A program made the translations under genes and the position numbers. From Rhodococcus jostii NBRC 16295 (GTDB lineage Bacteria > Actinomycetota > Actinomycetes > Mycobacteriales > Mycobacteriaceae): a stretch of 64,000 nucleotides of DNA. The stretch is taken from positions 124,001 through 188,000 of the forward strand of contig NZ_BCWY01000001.1 of assembly GCF_001894825.1 (NCBI RefSeq), given 5' to 3'. Below, one piece after another: positions 1 through 8,558 of the stretch. The notes under the pieces are model-generated. The model saw nothing but the letters and a program-made list of their open reading frames with translations, ran no database searches and had not been told where the DNA came from. The stretch's first letter is position 1; each line of letters starts with the position of its first letter.

Positions 1-21
1 GTCATAGACCTTGATTGCCAT
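1..21 (-). CDS. start of probable [2Fe-2S] subunit of molybdenum hydroxylase (partial)
   Basis: An ATG reading MAIKVYD on the minus strand begins 3 bases after the stop of the FAD subunit and runs off the window. In CoxMSL/xanthine dehydrogenase-type operons the small [2Fe-2S] subunit commonly follows the FAD subunit, so this is the probable identity. Only seven codons are visible, so the product is inferred from position. Confidence 0.45.
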
Positions 22-24
22 TGT

Positions 25-900
25 CTATCCTTCCTGGAGGCCGGCGGCCTGACGAATGGATCGGGCTACGAGTGCGGCGGTGACTTCTTTGCGGTACTCA
101 CCCGAGGCATGGGCGTCGGGCACCGGATCGATTCCGTCCGCCGCAGCGGCCGCCGCAGCACGGATACCCTGCGGGTCGTCGAGGCGCCGACCCATCAGCT
201 CCGATTCGGCTGTTCGGGCGCGCAGGGGCCGATCGGCGACACCCATGAGCGCGATCCGGGCCTGCCGGACGGCGCCGTCCTCGTCGAGGTCAGCGACGAA
301 CGCCGTCCCCACCAATGCGAAGTCCCCGTGCCGCCGACCGACCTCCTCGAAGGACCACACCCGACGAACATTTCTCGGCGGCTGCGGAATTCTGATCTCG
401 GTGAGCACTTCGTCCTCGGCAATCGATGTCGTCAAGAAGGTGACGAAGAAATCATCCGCGTCGATGAGACGGTCACCGCCCGAGCCGGTCACCACGACCT
501 GACCATCGAGAGCAAGCAAGATCGCGGGCAGTTCAGCCGCCGGATCGGCATGCGCGATGCTGCCACCGACCGTGCCCCGGTTGCGGATGGCGCCGTGCCC
601 GACATGGACGAGCGCTGCCGAGATGATCGGAGCCGCAGCGGTGATCTCCGCAGATGTGAGCATATTCTGGTGTCGTGACGTGGCGCCGATGGTCACCGCA
701 CCGTTCACCTCGAATCGCTGCAACTCCGGGATCCGGCACACATCCACCAGCACACTCGGACGTGCGAGACGCATGTTCATCGTCGGAATCAGACTCTGGC
801 CGCCGGCGATGATCTTCGCTTCGTCACCATGCTCGACGAGCAGTCCCACAGCTTCGGCGACGGTCTCGGGCACGTAGTAGGCGAACGGCGCTGGTTTCAC
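25..900 (-). CDS. FAD-binding subunit of a xanthine dehydrogenase/CO dehydrogenase-type molybdenum hydroxylase (CoxM/CutM family)
   Basis: A 291-residue protein of normal length for the medium subunit of molybdenum hydroxylases. This subunit carries FAD and passes electrons from the Mo and 2Fe-2S subunits to an acceptor. The FAD-binding signature IIAGGQSLIP lies near residues 30-40 and a second one, NRGTVGGSIAHADPA, near 107-121. These are typical of the PCMH-type FAD domain, followed by a CO_deh_flav_C-type tail. It is downstream of the Rieske oxygenase and reductase genes on the same strand and is followed at once by the next subunit. The substrate-determining Mo subunit lies outside the window, so the substrate is unknown. 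An N-heteroaromatic ring is a reasonable inference because XdhC and CoxG homologues are also present. Confidence 0.9.
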   Translation of the reverse strand: MKPAPFAYYVPETVAEAVGLLVEHGDEAKIIAGGQSLIPTMNMRLARPSVLVDVCRIPELQRFEVNGAVTIGATSRHQNMLTSAEITAAAPIISAALVHVGHGAIRNRGTVGGSIAHADPAAELPAILLALDGQVVVTGSGGDRLIDADDFFVTFLTTSIAEDEVLTEIRIPQPPRNVRRVWSFEEVGRRHGDFALVGTAFVADLDEDGAVRQARIALMGVADRPLRARTAESELMGRRLDDPQGIRAAAAAAADGIDPVPDAHASGEYRKEVTAALVARSIRQAAGLQEG

Positions 901-939
901 TTCAAGCCTCTTATCATCGACATCATTTGCTCGGTCGTG

Positions 940-1935
940 TCACAGGTCGAGGACGAGCTGAGGGGACAACGCTCGCGATACGCACACCATCATGGAGGTG
1001 TTGGCGGTTCGCTCCGCTTCACTGAGCAGTAGGTCTCGATGCTCCGGTAGGCCTCCGAGAACCTTTGTCTCGCAGGTGCCACATATGCCTTCGCGACAGC
1101 CGAAGGACACCGCGATCGACGCGTCCTCCATTGCTTCGAGGATGGACTGATCGGGGCCGACCACGATCGTGGTTCCAGTCTTCTCGAGCACTACCTCGAA
1201 TGATGTCGAGTCAGGAGCAACGACGGGAATGTCGGCGCGAAACCGTTCGACATGTAGTGATCCCGCCGGCCAGTCCTGACATGCGTTCTCAACTGCGGCG
1301 ATGAGCGGTTCCGGACCGCAACAGTAGATGGTGACGTCGGGTCGAGGCTGCCCGATCTCAGCTTGAAGATCGATAATTCCCAGCTCGTCTTGTGGGACAA
1401 CGCTGACGTGCTCGCCGAGGGCAGCAAGCTCGTCTACGAACGCCATCGTGGTGCGGCTGCGGCCGCCGTAGACCAGTCGCCACCGGGCTTCGCGGGTCTG
1501 CAGTTGCGCAATCATCGCGCGCAGCGGAGTGATTCCGATCCCGCCGGCAATCAGCAGGTATTCCTCGGCCTCTACCAGCGGGAAGTTGTTCCGCGGGCCG
1601 CGCACGGTGAGCACGTCCCCAACCCGAACGTTGTCGTGCATCCAGATCGAGCCGCCGCGGCTGCGCGGGTCACGCTGAACCGCGATCTGCCAGGTGTGCG
1701 CGTTGGTGGGGTCGCCACACAGCGAGTATTGCCGAACCATGTCCGGGCCGGCCTGGACATCGAGGTGGGCGCCGGGCTCCCACGGACCCAACGGACACCC
1801 GTCGAGGCTGACGAAGCCGATCGATACGACTCCTTCGGATCGCCAGATCAGTTCGCGTACCCGAACCTGACGAAACTCGGCGGCGGTGTCGACGTGGACG
1901 TCATCCTGCCGGGCTTCATTCATTGAGTTGATCAC
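940..1935 (-). CDS. phthalate dioxygenase reductase-type oxidoreductase (FMN, NAD, C-terminal 2Fe-2S ferredoxin)
   Basis: About 331 residues. The order is an FMN-binding beta-barrel (RQYSLCGDP), an NAD-binding domain (LLIAGGIGITPLRAM, later YCCGPEPLI) and a C-terminal plant-type ferredoxin with CREGICGTC and a distal Cys in MMVCVSRA. This is the layout of class IA reductases (PDR, VanB) that feed electrons to Rieske oxygenases, and the oxygenase gene lies about 100 bases upstream. I start at a GTG (1933-1935) because GGAGG sits 5 bases before it. The ATG of MNEARQ, four codons later, is the alternative. A longer frame upstream has no ribosome site and unusual composition. Cytoplasmic electron-transfer partner. 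Confidence 0.9.
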   Translation of the reverse strand: MINSMNEARQDDVHVDTAAEFRQVRVRELIWRSEGVVSIGFVSLDGCPLGPWEPGAHLDVQAGPDMVRQYSLCGDPTNAHTWQIAVQRDPRSRGGSIWMHDNVRVGDVLTVRGPRNNFPLVEAEEYLLIAGGIGITPLRAMIAQLQTREARWRLVYGGRSRTTMAFVDELAALGEHVSVVPQDELGIIDLQAEIGQPRPDVTIYCCGPEPLIAAVENACQDWPAGSLHVERFRADIPVVAPDSTSFEVVLEKTGTTIVVGPDQSILEAMEDASIAVSFGCREGICGTCETKVLGGLPEHRDLLLSEAERTANTSMMVCVSRALSPQLVLDL

Positions 1936-2033
1936 TACGACCTCCGTGCGCCCTGCTGTTAGCTGTTGTTCGTTGTGGTTCGGTCCGCCGACCGCGCGTC
2001 TGTGCCCTGTGAGATCGGGCTCGATGAGCAGCC

Positions 2034-3041
2034 CTACGAAATGAAGTCTCGTGCCGGATGCGCGCGGGGGAAGGCGCGAAGGAACCGAAGGTAACGTCCC
2101 AGTACCAGATCCGATTTCGTCAGCATCTCGGGCCGAAAGCGCATCTTGTTCATGATCGGTACGTCGTCGGCGAGCAGGTTGTTCTGGAACTCCTTCGACC
2201 ACACGTTGTACTCGTCCGCCGCTGCCATCTCCTCCGGGGTGTCACCCTTGAGGGTGCCAATCACGGAGTAGGAGTCATACTGACCGAATTTGGTTGGCGT
2301 GCATGGATTGAGGACGAACCGACGCCGGCCGTTGATCTCGCTTTCCTCGCGGTAGACGTTCGTGCCGACGATGGAAACCTTGAAGTCGAGTCGCATGCCG
2401 TCAGCGGTGGTTCCACGGAAGGGGTACGTAAAGCCCCATTGATCCCACTCAACGGAGTCGACTGGGTTCGGATCGTCCATCGTGACTCCGTGCACCACCT
2501 GGATGTGGTTGAAGTCCGCTGTGTTGCACATGAATTCCCATGGATCGCAATATGTCACGGCCATGACGTCAAGGACTCGGGACGGGTGAAAGACGAGGTC
2601 TTCCTCCGGGACGCTGAAAGAGGGCACTTCGTACGTCGGCTCTTCTCCGTTGAATGCCCAGATCAGACCGTATTTTTCTCGAGTCGGAAACTTGAACACA
2701 CGCGCGTTGCGTGGGATTGCGTCACCACTGCCGGTCTTGGTGCAGACGCCCTCGCCGTTGAACTGCCAATGGTGAAATGCGCACCGGAGGTCCGCGCCCA
2801 CCACGTCGCCGTCGCTGAGGTCTGCACCCATGTGCGGGCAGTACGCGCTGGTGACCGAGGCGGTCCCGTCTTCGGCTCGGAAGATCACAATGCGGCCACC
2901 CAGGAAGTCCTTACCGATCACCTTGCCGGCGTCGACTTCGGTCGACGCCGCGACCGCGTGCCATACCTGGGTGTAGAGGCCGTCCTCACCTTCGCGCGGT
3001 ACAATTCCCTTGTAGGCGGTTCGCTCCGCTACCGATGTCAT
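2034..3041 (-). CDS. Rieske [2Fe-2S] aromatic ring oxygenase, catalytic (alpha) subunit
   Basis: 335 residues, the size of short phthalate-type or demethylase-type Rieske oxygenases. The Rieske cluster is visible as C68-x-H70 and C87-x2-H90. Candidate mononuclear iron ligands are H179 and H184 in the segment NTADFNHIQVVHG. It uses O2 and electrons from the reductase encoded just downstream to hydroxylate or dealkylate a substrate. No beta subunit gene is present, consistent with an alpha-only enzyme. The nearest family could be vanillate demethylase, methylxanthine N-demethylase or 2-oxoquinoline monooxygenase, and the sequence alone does not decide between them. A 20-bp element repeated at 5260 lies about 100 bases upstream. 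Confidence 0.9.
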   Translation of the reverse strand: MTSVAERTAYKGIVPREGEDGLYTQVWHAVAASTEVDAGKVIGKDFLGGRIVIFRAEDGTASVTSAYCPHMGADLSDGDVVGADLRCAFHHWQFNGEGVCTKTGSGDAIPRNARVFKFPTREKYGLIWAFNGEEPTYEVPSFSVPEEDLVFHPSRVLDVMAVTYCDPWEFMCNTADFNHIQVVHGVTMDDPNPVDSVEWDQWGFTYPFRGTTADGMRLDFKVSIVGTNVYREESEINGRRRFVLNPCTPTKFGQYDSYSVIGTLKGDTPEEMAAADEYNVWSKEFQNNLLADDVPIMNKMRFRPEMLTKSDLVLGRYLRFLRAFPRAHPARDFIS

Positions 3042-3143
3042 GGTGGTCCCTTTCGTTCAGATTGATCGCCGATCATGCGACTGCACTTTGTTCTCTGCTT
3101 CTAAGAAGCTCTGCTGCAAGCGTGGCGTGTGAGCCCGCTTACG

Positions 3144-3163
3144 ACATCACCCTGACCGGGTAG
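3144..3163. promoter_or_regulatory. 20-bp direct repeat, copy 1, upstream of the Rieske oxygenase gene
   Basis: The sequence acatcaccctgaccgggtag occurs here and, identically, at 5260-5279. The flanks differ. Each copy lies upstream of a minus-strand gene: here 103-122 bases before the Rieske oxygenase start, and there 60-79 bases before the CoxG-like start. It contains a short dyad, ACCC-N5-GGGT. A shared regulator site is the simplest reading. Confidence 0.5.
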
Positions 3164-3271
3164 TCTCGGCCCCCAGAAGGGTCCTCACTCCGGTAAAGCC
3201 AGCTCAGGTGTAACTCGCGCTGCACGTCGCCTTCGTGGGAACTCGAGACACGGAGACCCCGCCCGACGGCT

Positions 3272-4255
3272 TTACAGGCAACCCGCCATCGCCAGCCCGT
3301 ACTGCCTGCACGGAACTGCACGCTCTACCGTCCGCGCGATCGCTTCGGTCACCAGCCTTGGATGCTCGAACTGGATCATGTGGCCAGCACCTGCAACACG
3401 AACAAACTCAGCCCTAGGCATTGCGGCGGCGATTTCCTCGGAGTTTCGAATCGGCGTCACCATGTCCGTCTCCCCGCACACCACGACCGAGGGGACTGTT
3501 CCGAGGAGCGGCAACGCTGCGGTTTCGTCGTGTGCTTCCAGCGACTCCAGAAAGGCCCTGATCGTGTCGATGGACGTTGATCCGAACATCGCCACCGATG
3601 GGTCCAGGCCGATCCGAAAACCTCCGATGCGGCGCTGCGCTGCCACGGTTACGGCCGTGGCCGCAGCGACCTTCGCGACGTTGGCAGCTCTCGGTGCGAT
3701 TCCTATTCCGAGCCGAAGCGCCGCTAGGACGGGTCCATTAACCTGAGGAAAGAGACCGGACCGCCGTAGTCCTTCCGCGGCGGTAGCGATGAGAGCTGCA
3801 CCGATAACTCGGGTGCCGATCATGTGCGGAAACTGTTCAGCATGGGAGAGCACCGTCATGCCGCCCATACTGTGTCCGACCAAGACGATTGGTCCACTCG
3901 GCGCCACTGTGGTTATCACCGACTGGAGATCACGTCCGAGTTGCGAGATCGTGCAGCTGGCTGGATCAGCTCGTCCCGACCGGCCGTGCCCTCTCTGGTC
4001 ATATGCAACAAGTCGAACCGTGTTGCCCCACAGTCTTTCCAGTCGGCTGAGTTGTGGCCCCCAAGCGGCCATCCGCAGGCAGTATCCGTGAGCGAAGACT
4101 ACGGTCAGCGGAGCGTCCGGGGGTCCTATCTCCCTCACGACCAACGAAACTCCATCGTCCGTGGTGATAGTGTTCTCTCGTATGCGACCTGCGTGCTTCA
4201 CAATGTCTGTCGGTCCAATCTGCGGCTCGTAAGGATTCATGATGAACGCCGCCAT
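3272..4255 (-). CDS. alpha/beta hydrolase
   Basis: 327 residues with the canonical fold: oxyanion region VFAHGYCL, YDQRGHGRSG, nucleophile elbow GHSMGG (Ser) near residue 125, an acid in the VVCGETDMVTP segment, and a late His in GAGHMIQFEHP. The N-terminal GHSMGG class includes esterases, C-C hydrolases and N-formylmaleamate deformylase-like enzymes. Its place between the CoxG-like gene and the Rieske oxygenase suggests hydrolysis of a pathway intermediate, but the bond attacked cannot be told. No convincing ribosome site decides between the ATG at 4255 and the one six codons later (MNPYEP). Confidence 0.85.
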   Translation of the reverse strand: MAAFIMNPYEPQIGPTDIVKHAGRIRENTITTDDGVSLVVREIGPPDAPLTVVFAHGYCLRMAAWGPQLSRLERLWGNTVRLVAYDQRGHGRSGRADPASCTISQLGRDLQSVITTVAPSGPIVLVGHSMGGMTVLSHAEQFPHMIGTRVIGAALIATAAEGLRRSGLFPQVNGPVLAALRLGIGIAPRAANVAKVAAATAVTVAAQRRIGGFRIGLDPSVAMFGSTSIDTIRAFLESLEAHDETAALPLLGTVPSVVVCGETDMVTPIRNSEEIAAAMPRAEFVRVAGAGHMIQFEHPRLVTEAIARTVERAVPCRQYGLAMAGCL

Positions 4256-4447
4256 AGCTGGTCAAGAGGATTCATGAGGTCAAGCCTCATTGAATTGCGA
4301 TCCTTGCCAAATCAACTGAGGGCAAGCCACCCGCGAAGTGGGCCGATCTCTCGGGATCCGAGACTGGCCGCGTCGAGGCAGGGCGCGCTCATACCTGTCA
4401 ACAGGCATTCGATTCGAGGTCGATTGATCGACTACCCTGCGAAGGCG

Positions 4448-5200
4448 TCAATCTCGCCGAACGAACGAGATAAAATGCTTCTTCAGCGCTTCCGGACTCA
4501 TTGGATCGAAATCTTTACGAACCAGTAGGAGTCGGGCAACTCCGATGCTCAGTACGATCAGCCCCACCACGGTGGCAGCCCATTTCGCCTGGACAGGGAT
4601 GATCGATCTGAGATCGAGGGGTGCAACGTCTGTGCTGGCAAAATTGGTGGCGGTGACCGGTGCCGGCCCCGCCGGGTTCGGCGCGGTCTCGCCGCCGCCG
4701 CCGGCAACAGGCGCTACCTCCGGTGTTGCAGAGACCTTCTGGGGATCGCCAGGACCGGCGAGAACCGTTTGCTGCAACCGCGCCGCGAACTGTTCGATCA
4801 TCCGCGATCCGATTTCCGTCATCGCGCCTCGGCCGAACTGCGCCACCTTCCCTGAGATCGCCAGGTCCGTGGTGACCGTACACCGAGTACCGCCGGCGTC
4901 GCTCCCCAACAATTGCATGGTGATGAGTGCGTCCGCGCTGCCCTTGCCTGTCGTGTCCTTTGCCCGCGCCTTCAACACCGCTCGGTAGACAATCGGATCG
5001 AGTTCAGTGAACGAGGCCTGTCCCTTGAACTGCGTCAGGATGGGACCGATCTTGAGCTTGACGACACCCGTAAACGAGTCTCCGTCCACCCCGGTCAGAA
5101 CGGCGCCCGGCATACAAGGGGCGATCAGTTCGACGTCGGTGAGGGCTGCCCACGCTTCTCCGATGGGGACGCCAAGGGCGAACTCGTTTTCCAGCTTCAC
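4448..5200 (-). CDS. CoxG-family SRPBCC protein with C-terminal membrane segment
   Basis: About 250 residues. The N-terminal 150 residues match the carbon monoxide dehydrogenase subunit G (SRPBCC) family: KLENEF, LIAPCMPGA, and GGTRCTVTTDLAISGKVAQFG. A Pro/Gly/Ala-rich linker follows, then one hydrophobic segment (WAATVVGLIVLSIGVARLLL) near the C terminus, so it probably tethers to the membrane. CoxG has been linked to membrane recruitment of Mo hydroxylases. I chose a GTG at 5198-5200 because the family begins with KLENEF and a GAAAGG-like ribosome site is 8 bases upstream. An in-frame ATG 22 codons earlier overlaps the repeat at 5260. Confidence 0.85.
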   Translation of the reverse strand: MKLENEFALGVPIGEAWAALTDVELIAPCMPGAVLTGVDGDSFTGVVKLKIGPILTQFKGQASFTELDPIVYRAVLKARAKDTTGKGSADALITMQLLGSDAGGTRCTVTTDLAISGKVAQFGRGAMTEIGSRMIEQFAARLQQTVLAGPGDPQKVSATPEVAPVAGGGGETAPNPAGPAPVTATNFASTDVAPLDLRSIIPVQAKWAATVVGLIVLSIGVARLLLVRKDFDPMSPEALKKHFISFVRRD

Positions 5201-5259
5201 GGTGAAGGCCTTTCTCGATTTCTGCGGTGAGTCCACTGTGAATCCGGCCACGGCATAGC

Positions 5260-5279
5260 ACATCACCCTGACCGGGTAG
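5260..5279. promoter_or_regulatory. 20-bp direct repeat, copy 2, upstream of the CoxG-like gene
   Basis: Identical to the element at 3144-3163. It lies 60-79 bases before the chosen start of the CoxG-like gene, where a repressor or activator site would be expected. Confidence 0.5.
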
Positions 5280-5407
5280 CTACATGTCTGGCGATACCGG
5301 CGTACACCTGACTTGGGGCTGACGAGCGATCACAGCGCACACAAAGTCGACCCCGGCGGGAGCGAAACGTGATTCGACCGGACAAGGAGGCCTCACCAGG
5401 TCGGCGA

Positions 5408-6481
5408 TCATCGGTGGATCGGGGAATCGATAGCGCTGAGCCTTTCCCCCGACCCGCCGCACTCGAGCGCGATGATCTCGGCAGCAATCGCGACTGCGGT
5501 CTCCTCCGCCGTCCGTCCGCCGAGATCGAGCCCAATCGGTGACGACATCCGGAAGAGTTGCTCTGCCGTAAGTCCTTCGTCACACAAGCGCTGTATCCGG
5601 TCTTCGTGGGTACGTCGACTGCCCATCACACCCACATACTTGGCGGGCGAGGTAAGAGCGACCTTCAGTAACGGCACGTCAAACTTCGGGTCATGCGTGA
5701 GCACACAGATGACAGTGCGGTCGTCGACCGTGGTCTCCGTCATGTATTGGTGCGGCCAACGCACAACGACATCGTCAGCCTCGGGGAACCGCTTTCTTGT
5801 GGCGAATACAGGGCGCGCATCGCAGACGGTCACGTGATAGCCCAGAAACTTACCGATCCTCGCCACCGCCCCAGCGAAGTCGATCGCGCCGAACACGAGC
5901 ATTCGAGGGGGAGGAACGAAAGACTCTACAAATATTTCGATGTCCTCGCGGACATTGCCATCCACGCAGTCAATCCGAACGGCTCCCGTCTTACCTTGAC
6001 GGAGCATCCCTCCGATGTGGGGAAGGGCGGCCGCGTCCAGGCTCTGGTTGCCTAACGAACCATAGATCCCGTCGGATTCGGTCACCAGGTGCCGACCTAT
6101 TCGGTCATCCCCGCGAAGCAGCGTCGTTACTGATATCGGTCGATTGCACCGGATCGCATCAATGATGTGCGGGAGCTCAGGGAAAGGATTTGAATCAGCT
6201 GGTTGGACAAGAACATCGAGGGTTCCGCCACATGTCAGTCCCACGCCGAAAGCTTCGTCATCACTGACGCCGTATCGCTGGATGGCGGCTTCGCCCGAGT
6301 CCATGACTTCGTGAGCGAGGTCGTACAGTGCGCCTTCGACGCATCCGCCGGACACGCTGCCGGCGACCTCGCCAAGTTCATTGACTGCCATGGTTGCGCC
6401 GGGTTGCTTCGGGGCTGAATTCCAGGTTTGCACAACGGTAGCGATGGCAAAGCGAAGGTCACGCTCTTGCCATTCGGCCAT
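5408..6481 (-). CDS. XdhC/CoxI-family molybdenum cofactor maturation protein
   Basis: 357 residues with the two-domain XdhC layout. The N-terminal XdhC_CoxI domain has SVSGGCVEGAL near residues 37-47 and LTCGGTLDVLVQP near 77-89. The C-terminal Rossmann-like domain has LVFGAIDFAGAVARI and the signature YVGVMGSRRTHEDR. XdhC proteins bind and sulfurate Mo cofactor and insert it into xanthine dehydrogenase-type enzymes, which fits the Mo hydroxylase subunits at the left edge. It is the most upstream gene of this minus-strand module and may be transcribed on its own. Confidence 0.9.
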   Translation of the reverse strand: MAEWQERDLRFAIATVVQTWNSAPKQPGATMAVNELGEVAGSVSGGCVEGALYDLAHEVMDSGEAAIQRYGVSDDEAFGVGLTCGGTLDVLVQPADSNPFPELPHIIDAIRCNRPISVTTLLRGDDRIGRHLVTESDGIYGSLGNQSLDAAALPHIGGMLRQGKTGAVRIDCVDGNVREDIEIFVESFVPPPRMLVFGAIDFAGAVARIGKFLGYHVTVCDARPVFATRKRFPEADDVVVRWPHQYMTETTVDDRTVICVLTHDPKFDVPLLKVALTSPAKYVGVMGSRRTHEDRIQRLCDEGLTAEQLFRMSSPIGLDLGGRTAEETAVAIAAEIIALECGGSGERLSAIDSPIHR

Positions 6482-6989
6482 CGTGTCTACGATGTCGCGA
6501 ACTGGCTTCTCCTTCTGCTAGGCGCAGGTGCCCGAGGGAAGCGGCGCCTCGCGTCGACATTGATCACTCTCCATGCTGTGGTCACTGTGCCCCCACCGCA
6601 TCATCCAAAGCGGGTAGTTTTCGGGAGCTCCAGGTTGGTATCCCCTCGGGATGGGTGTCGTTGGCTTTAGCCGGGGTGCTGAGTCTGCTGCGAGCCGCTG
6701 AGAATGCGGTCCGCCCCACAGCGCTTTCTGCGTAGCAGACGGTTGACCAGGCAAGATCCTTTCCGGCCTCGCCGTAGCGGTCACACTTCCCGACGGCGAC
6801 TGCCTCACCGGCATCGCGATTCGCGCGAGTAACCCGCCGTGTTCGGACGGGTCTGACCTGACCCCATACATCCACGCTGGGAGGGGTAAAGTCGTCGGTG
6901 GCTTCGGCGCGACCAGCGGCCAGTCCACTGTCCGCACGAGTTCGAGACTCCCCTCGACAACGAGAATCTCGCCCTGGGAGTGCAGCGCA
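6482..6989. other. no recognisable gene (508 bp)
   Basis: Upstream flank of the XdhC gene and left part of a decayed mosaic. Reading frames on both strands are Pro/Arg-rich and show no family motif. It probably holds the XdhC promoter at its left end. Confidence 0.4.
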
Positions 6990-7337
6990 GAGGAGAAGGT
7001 TAACGAACACTTCCCGGGCGGTCAGGCGACGGCGAACACCTGGCAGGGCGAGTTCCCCTGGCAGAACCTCGAACTGGATGGCTTCGAGGGAACCTCGCCC
7101 GTCGGGGCCTCCCCACCCAACGGCTACGGGCTCTACGACATCACCGGCAACGTGCGGGAATGGACCTCCGACTGGTTTGCCGCCCGCCACCCGGACGACG
7201 CGCAGCACGCCTGCTGCGTCCCGAGCAATCCGCGCACAACGAGCCGGGCGGGTTCCTTCGGCGACCCCAACCAGCCCGGCTCGCAGATCCCGCGGAGGGT
7301 GGTCAAGAGTGGCTCGCACCTCTGTGCCCCCAACTAG
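6990..7337 (+). pseudogene. formylglycine-generating enzyme (SUMF1/FGE) C-terminal fragment
   Basis: An open stretch with no proper start reads [12 protein letters not shown], then [29 protein letters not shown] and finally [12 protein letters not shown] before a TAG. These match the conserved C-terminal half of FGE-sulfatase domain proteins, which oxidise a Cys of sulfatases to formylglycine. An intact enzyme would have about 200 residues before this and would continue with YCxRYRPAAR after CAPN. Both are missing, so this is a remnant. It is joined in the same frame to a KatG fragment. Confidence 0.8.
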
Positions 7338-7481
<144 letters not shown>

Positions 7482-7620
7482 TGACCGCAACGACGCCATG
7501 CGGTGCGGACGGTGTATGGACCGTGGGCAAGGCCGGCGGCTTCAAGGGCGGCCCCGGACAGATCCAGACCCAGCCCGGGCTGTCACGCGGGTAAGGCGAC
7601 AGTGCTCCTCTGACACGAAT

Positions 7621-7652
7621 GCCCCGCACCGATACCGATGTGGGGTTCTTTC
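7621..7652 (+). terminator. probable rho-independent terminator
   Basis: The arms cCCCGCA and TGTGGGG pair (one G-T) around an 11-base loop, followed by TTCTTT. It follows the decayed FGE/KatG frame. Confidence 0.4.
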
Positions 7653-7768
7653 GTGGCGGCGTGAGCACCTGGCGGCAGGTCAGATGGTGTGCCCTGTGAA
7701 ACATCAGTACCATGACCAGCGATAACGCAAGTAGGGGCGGGGTCGTTTCACTCAAAGAGGTGATCACC

Positions 7769-7858
7769 ATGGGTTCCGCTGGAATCGACTCCAATCTGGC
7801 GTTCACGGCGTTTCTGCACTGGCTGCACGTCATGTTCGGCCTGAACCTCGGTGTCTGA
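7769..7858 (+). CDS. 29-residue hydrophobic small protein (hypothetical)
   Basis: A short frame, MGSAGIDSNLAF through HVMFGLNLGV, starts at an ATG preceded by AAAGAGGTGATCACC, a good ribosome site. About 20 hydrophobic or aromatic residues in a row could form one membrane segment. A GC-rich hairpin begins 16 bases after the stop. I do not recognise a family. The site, start, stop and hairpin form a compact unit inside otherwise decayed DNA. Confidence 0.4.
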   Translation: MGSAGIDSNLAFTAFLHWLHVMFGLNLGV

Positions 7859-7873
7859 CAGCCGCAAATCGTC

Positions 7874-7915
7874 GACCCCCGGCAGGCACCTCCGGTCAAC
7901 GTGCGCCGGGGGGTC
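7874..7915 (+). terminator. GC-rich hairpin after the 29-residue frame
   Basis: GACCCCCGGC and GCCGGGGGGTC pair with one bulged G around a loop of about 20 bases. There is no clear T-run, so terminator function is probable but not certain. Confidence 0.4.
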
Positions 7916-8167
7916 CGATTCCGCTTTGCTACTCGATGTGGCGACCGGCGATAGAATCGGTGGTGAGGTTGTCGCGATGGTGGAGCCGAGGTGATCGATT
8001 GGATGAGCTCTTGGGGCGCCTGATCGGCCCCCGGCCCCAGCTGGACTACGCCCCGGCGAAGAGGGGGTCGATCGCTGTAAGCCGGTTTCCCTCGTCCTGC
8101 GCGCTCACGTTGGCGGACAATGGATCTTGACACAATCGCGAGGCTTCACTCTTGTAAAGGAGCACCG

Positions 8168-8350
8168 ATGACTAGCACCGCCGTCGACGCCGTAGCGGCC
8201 CTCCAGGTGACCGAGTACTGGGTGGTGGAAGTGGACCGGCACGACGGGACGTGTCGCACATTCGGACCGTTCACCGCGGACGCGGCCTGGGCAAGAATGG
8301 AACACCGGACCGCGCCCACCAGGTTCGCCGCCGTCGTAGGGAAACGATGA
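8168..8350 (+). CDS. 60-residue hypothetical protein
   Basis: Starts at ATG with AAAGGAG 7 bases upstream. The sequence runs MTSTAVDAV, then TEYWVVEVDRHDGTCRTFG and RTAPTRFAAVVGKR. It looks like a small cytoplasmic alpha/beta protein and no family is recognised. TTGACA at 8127-8132 could be part of its promoter. A 28-codon frame (8347-8433) begins at an ATGA overlap with its stop but is too short to support as a gene. Confidence 0.55.
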   Translation: MTSTAVDAVAALQVTEYWVVEVDRHDGTCRTFGPFTADAAWARMEHRTAPTRFAAVVGKR

Positions 8351-8558
8351 GCATCAAGGTCAGTGTGGCATTGAGTTTGCTTGCGGTGGAGAAGGCTTCG
8401 TGCATGGGCCGGAGTCGGCTGTCTGCCATGTGAGGTGTCCGGTGTTCGTGTCCGGATGGTGCCGAGCAGACGATAGGCACCCCGACCGACAGGCCACGGT
8501 GGTGTGTGCTGCTCTCGGCGGGGTTGGATCCGCGTGTATGCCACTCTCCGTGGCAGGG

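Noticed and set aside
1936..2202. N-terminal extension of the Rieske reductase
   Set aside because: It overlaps the end of the oxygenase gene and has no family similarity. The GTG at 1935 has the better ribosome site.
3139..3321. 60-codon minus-strand frame between hydrolase and Rieske genes
   Set aside because: It overlaps the hydrolase 3' end and the 20-bp repeat and has no motif.
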